Shown here: positions 61,032-64,000 of the stretch, piece after piece
Numbering within the stretch: the first letter of the stretch is position 1
Layout of the letters: each line of letters starts with the position of its first letter
Assembly (NCBI RefSeq): GCF_900109515.1
Contig: NZ_FOBD01000002.1
Coordinates: 62,001-126,000 of the forward strand
Source of the DNA: Paenibacillus sp. OK003
Lineage (GTDB): Bacteria > Bacillota > Bacilli > Paenibacillales > Paenibacillaceae
Reading direction: 5' to 3'
DNA length: 64,000 nt
Notes under the pieces: model-generated
Seen by the model: only the letters and a program-made list of their open reading frames with translations
Database searches by the model: none
Told to the model about the DNA's origin: nothing
Translations under genes and position numbers: made by a program

Positions 61032-62627
61032 ATGATAATCAGAGGGGCCGGAAGAAAAAGTGTTCTCGCGGTGATACTTGCCATCAGTCTTGCCGGATGC
61101 AGCAGCAGTACAGGAGCAGGGGGAGATAAGGGCAGTGCTTCACCAAGCTCGGAGCCAGCGTTCAACTACACCGGAGCAGGTCCGGTAACGGACCAGAAAG
61201 ATGCCAAGCTGTCGATCCTCGGGACCAACGCATGGACGACCAACGTGGATCTCTCTACTGCCGAGATTGTGAAAAAAATTGAGAGCAATGCCGGGGTATC
61301 GGTCGATTGGGATCTCATTCCCCCACAGAACTACGCGGATGCGGTGAATCCAAGGCTTGCTGCCGGAACAGGATTGCCGGATATCGTCTATCTGCCGGAT
61401 CAGGATCAGCTCATGAAATACATTAACAGTGGTCTGTTTATTCCGCTGAACGACCTGGTGGAGAAGTATGGTGTGAATCTCAAAAAAATATACGACAAAT
61501 CCCCATCCGTCAAAGCCAGTTTAACGACGCCAGATGGTAAAATGTATTATGTTCCGCAGCAAACGCTTACGAAAAACTACATGCCGGTGTTCATGGTGAA
61601 TGAACGCTGGTTGAAGAAGCTGGGACTGAACGAACCTACAACACTGGATGAGTTCACAGCGATGCTGCGCAAATTCAAAACAGACGACCCGAACGGTAAC
61701 GGCAAAGCGGATGAAATACCGTTGTCCATGGAATCCAAGTTTGTGCCGATGGCATTTGGTCCTGCTTTTGGCCTTGATCTGTCCAATCAGTTCTATGCCG
61801 ATGACCAGGGTAAGGTGCATTTCAGCTATTACGAGCCTGCCTACAAGGAATATCTGACATACCTGAATGGGCTGTACAAAGAAGGCCTGCTCGGGGTGGA
61901 CTATGCCAGTACCACCAGCGATCAGGTGACCTCTCGCATCTCGCAGGATGTAACCGGAGCTACGTTTAATTTTAGCTGGTACATGTCGATGGTCTACAGT
62001 CCGCTGTTCAAGGATTATGACCCGGCGGAGCCTATCTTCAAAGGCATTCTGCCACTGAAAGGCCCGCATGGAGATCAGTTTTATATCGGACGTACGCCTG
62101 TGAGCGGCATATTTGGAATCTCCAAGGACAGCAAAAATCCGGAGCTCGCCTTCCGTTTCCTGGATTATGCGGTAAGTGAAGAAGCGCAGACGTATTATAC
62201 GTGGGGAATCAAGGATGATACGTACACCGAAGAGAATGGCGTGAAGACATTTACGGACAAAGGCAAGGACAATGACTATATCCAGAAACTCGGCATTGGT
62301 CCAGTGAATCTGCCGAACATTCAGTCTACGGATTCGGCCGATTCCGTTGTGGCTGAGTGGCATGCCAAGCTCGACAAGGAATTGGAGCCTTACATCCACG
62401 AGCCGTTCCCATTTGTATATGCTTTGCCAGATGAGGCGAGTGTAGAAAGCATGTCCATGCCGGATATTACGACGTATGTGGAAGAGATGAACTTCAAATT
62501 TATAAGCGGAGATGCCAGTCTGGATCAGTTTGACAGCTATATTGAAACTTTGAAAAAAATGAACATTGAGCAGGTTATTGCCGGCAGACAGGCGCAATAT
62601 GACCGGTATAAGGCTGCACAGCAATAA
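61032..62627 (+). CDS. ytcQ: Sugar-binding lipoprotein, YtcQ/LplA type
   Basis: Large extracellular binding protein of 531 residues, as expected for the LplA/YtcQ branch (normal CUT1 proteins are about 420). The signal peptide ends at the lipobox SLAGC with Cys23, followed by a Ser/Gly tether. YVPQQTLTKNYMPVFMVNER and KTDDPNGNGKADEIPLSM (an EF-hand-like DxNGNGKxDEIP loop) are family marks. AAGGAGGAATAACGG precedes the ATG. It would bind pectin-derived oligosaccharides in this context, by inference from the GH105 gene downstream. Confidence 0.9.
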   Translation: MIIRGAGRKSVLAVILAISLAGCSSSTGAGGDKGSASPSSEPAFNYTGAGPVTDQKDAKLSILGTNAWTTNVDLSTAEIVKKIESNAGVSVDWDLIPPQNYADAVNPRLAAGTGLPDIVYLPDQDQLMKYINSGLFIPLNDLVEKYGVNLKKIYDKSPSVKASLTTPDGKMYYVPQQTLTKNYMPVFMVNERWLKKLGLNEPTTLDEFTAMLRKFKTDDPNGNGKADEIPLSMESKFVPMAFGPAFGLDLSNQFYADDQGKVHFSYYEPAYKEYLTYLNGLYKEGLLGVDYASTTSDQVTSRISQDVTGATFNFSWYMSMVYSPLFKDYDPAEPIFKGILPLKGPHGDQFYIGRTPVSGIFGISKDSKNPELAFRFLDYAVSEEAQTYYTWGIKDDTYTEENGVKTFTDKGKDNDYIQKLGIGPVNLPNIQSTDSADSVVAEWHAKLDKELEPYIHEPFPFVYALPDEASVESMSMPDITTYVEEMNFKFISGDASLDQFDSYIETLKKMNIEQVIAGRQAQYDRYKAAQQ

Positions 62628-62653
62628 GCTTCCGAAGGGTTGAGAGGTGTTGA

Positions 62654-63643
62654 TTGATTTTGATAACCATTAAGGACATTGCCAAATTAGCGGGAGTGAG
62701 CTACAGCACAGTATCCAAGGCGCTCAACGGTGATCCCCGCATCAAACCGGCGACGCGGCAGAAGGTGCTCGCGGTTGCGGAGAAGCATCAATATCGAAAA
62801 AACATTATGGCTCAGCAGCTTTCCACCGGCAGAAGCAACATTATTGGTTTTGTGCTTGATGAACTGAGCAATCCGTTGTTCTCGAATATTTCGGGCAATC
62901 TGCACGCGGAGCTGAAGAAGCGCGGATACCAGATGATTTTGGTCGTCGCGGATGATGGGCTGGATGTGTTCAGCCAGCTTCGCGTGGACGGATGCATCCT
63001 GTGGGATTATGCGCTGGACAATCGGGATGACTTCTGGAAAAAGTTCGCGACACTGAACATGCCATGTTTCGTGCTTGGTACAGATGAAGCCCCGAATTCC
63101 CCTTACATCAAGATTGACCGGAAAGAGGGCATATACAAAGCGGTAGAGCATCTGAAATCACTGGGACATCACCGGATTGGTTTCATTGGCAACTCCCAAA
63201 ATATCAAGCTTGAAGGGTATCGGGAAGCGTTGCAGCGCACAGGACTCGAATTTGATCACCGCCATGTGCTGCCTGCACATTCCTCCTGGGAGGATGGTTA
63301 TTTTGCCATTCGGCAGTACACGTTTGAATCGGATTCGCCAACGGCATTTATTGGCCTGAACAACCTGGTGACCCGAGGTGCGCTGCGGGCTTTGCTGGAA
63401 GCGGGCTACAGTGTGCCCAATGATATTTCTTTAATCGGTTATGATGATCTGCCGGATATGCAGTATGCCGAGGTTGCGCTAACCACCATTGGCCCACCGC
63501 TGGATGAACTGGCCGCACAGGCAGCAGAGCTGATCGTCTCGTTGATCCGTGATGAGCAGATGGAATATCCAGTCGTCATTCAGCCGAAGCTGAATCATCG
63601 CAATTCGACGGCGATTTGTCGGCAGCAAGTGTGTGAGCATTAA
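62654..63643 (+). CDS. LacI-family repressor of the sugar operon
   Basis: A 329-residue LacI/GalR regulator. The N-terminal helix-turn-helix reads TIKDIAKLAGVSYSTVSKAL, followed by the hinge region (NIMAQQLSTGRSN). The periplasmic-binding-like core has LGHHRIGFIGNS and DISLIGYDDLPDMQYAEVAL. The start is TTG 62654 or TTG 62660 after GAGAGGTG. It lies in the operon it probably controls through the two palindromes at 58953 and 59105; the effector should be a substrate of the importer or its breakdown product. Confidence 0.9.
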   Translation: MILITIKDIAKLAGVSYSTVSKALNGDPRIKPATRQKVLAVAEKHQYRKNIMAQQLSTGRSNIIGFVLDELSNPLFSNISGNLHAELKKRGYQMILVVADDGLDVFSQLRVDGCILWDYALDNRDDFWKKFATLNMPCFVLGTDEAPNSPYIKIDRKEGIYKAVEHLKSLGHHRIGFIGNSQNIKLEGYREALQRTGLEFDHRHVLPAHSSWEDGYFAIRQYTFESDSPTAFIGLNNLVTRGALRALLEAGYSVPNDISLIGYDDLPDMQYAEVALTTIGPPLDELAAQAAELIVSLIRDEQMEYPVVIQPKLNHRNSTAICRQQVCEH

Positions 63644-63687
63644 GGATAGGCTGAGTACAACATTCAAGGTCCAGGGAGGGTTCTTTT

Positions 63688-64000
63688 ATGCAGGTACAGA
63701 CGCAGTTATCTTGGTCGGAGCGAATAGCGGAGATGATTTGCCAGCAATCCGATGGAGAGGGCTATCATGCGTTCCCTTCGGAACGGTGGGCATATGTTCA
63801 GGGAATGACGTTAATGGCCATGGCACGCACCGGTAAACAGTATGGTAAGGATGAGTATGCTTCTTTTATGAAAAGACATATGGATCTGTATATTCAGGAG
63901 GACGGTTCCATCGGAACGTATTCCCTGGAAGAGTACAACCTGGATCAGATCAATCAGGGCAAGAACCTGTTCGAACTGCTGGAAACCACCGGGGAACAGC
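63688..64000 (+). CDS. yteR: GH105/GH88-type unsaturated glycuronyl hydrolase (partial)
   Basis: The first 104 residues of a protein cut by the window edge. AGGGAGGG lies 7 nt before the ATG. The fragment shows the (alpha/alpha)6-barrel start of YteR/YesR-like enzymes: ERWAYVQGMTLMAMARTGKQ, then IQEDGSIGTYSLEEYNLDQI and INQGKNLFELLETTGE. These hydrolases cleave unsaturated rhamnogalacturonyl disaccharides. The name is by resemblance. It follows the LacI gene by 44 bp, and it gives the best clue to the importer's substrate. Confidence 0.78.
   Translation, partial: MQVQTQLSWSERIAEMICQQSDGEGYHAFPSERWAYVQGMTLMAMARTGKQYGKDEYASFMKRHMDLYIQEDGSIGTYSLEEYNLDQINQGKNLFELLETTGEQ

Noticed and set aside
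61521..62624. Long minus-strand open frame inside the ytcQ-like gene
   Set aside because: Shadow of a well-supported binding-protein gene; repetitive hydrophobic composition without motifs.
1..64000. tRNA, rRNA, CRISPR arrays, insertion sequences and prophage genes
   Set aside because: I looked for cloverleaf ends, regular repeats, transposase motifs and phage structural genes by eye and saw none that I could support.

Overview
The window looks like a chromosomal segment of a Paenibacillus-type bacterium (Bacillota, mid-range GC). The evidence is Gram-positive Shine-Dalgarno sequences (AGGAGG type) with frequent GTG/TTG starts, lipobox lipoproteins, a T-box leader, a catabolite-responsive element, CUT1-type sugar ABC operons without their own ATPase, a GH5 cellulase with accessory modules, and a bacillibactin/paenibactin-type siderophore cluster. 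I saw no insertion sequence, tRNA, rRNA or CRISPR array.

Layout. 0-5.7 kb: an ABC importer resembling the Ugp glycerol-3-phosphate system, followed by a HAD phosphatase, an SMR-type transporter and a metallophosphoesterase, probably one organophosphate-scavenging operon. 6-26.6 kb: mixed housekeeping and accessory genes: a carboxylesterase, a VanZ/RDD membrane protein, YjdM, a Phd/ParE-type toxin-antitoxin pair, a T-box leader in front of a methyltransferase, a frameshifted retropepsin-like gene with its small partner, an LLM oxidoreductase, a TetR/SDR divergent pair with a visible operator, a GH5 cellulase, a stalk-domain lipoprotein, a GNAT-GNAT-pentapeptide fusion, a MocR regulator-ddl-GNAT operon, a GIY-YIG protein and a Bax-inhibitor-like protein.

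26.7-43.8 kb: an iron-acquisition island. Fur boxes precede a Btr-like AraC/binding-protein regulator with a ferri-siderophore lipoprotein, and then an esterase (besA-like) with dhbACEBF and mbtH. The operon ends in a 42-residue stub of an MFS exporter. A convergent Sfp-type phosphopantetheinyl transferase follows. DhbA/C/B make 2,3-dihydroxybenzoate, DhbE loads it on the DhbB carrier domain, DhbF adds two amino acids and cyclises the trimer, and the esterase opens the imported ferric complex. The second DhbF adenylation domain reads as a Thr code; the first is Gly-like but off-canonical.

43.8-58.7 kb: an arylamine N-acetyltransferase, greA, a membrane glycosyltransferase, a secreted repeat protein divergent from a two-component system, an NSS-family sodium symporter, rlmN, a 117-bp element with perfect 10-bp inverted ends, GNAT and MarR genes, an amber-interrupted methyltransferase, an ABC ATPase, an Fsr-like MFS exporter and a divergent AraC regulator. 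58.7-64 kb: a YteP/YtcP/YtcQ-like importer with a LacI regulator and the start of a GH105-type hydrolase, probably for rhamnogalacturonan fragments. It is preceded by a cre site and two LacI-type palindromes 153 bp apart.

Four genes are broken or appear broken (retropepsin-like, small minus-strand ORF at 17.2 kb, MFS stub, methyltransferase). Two of these are single-base indels in homopolymers, so read error must be excluded.
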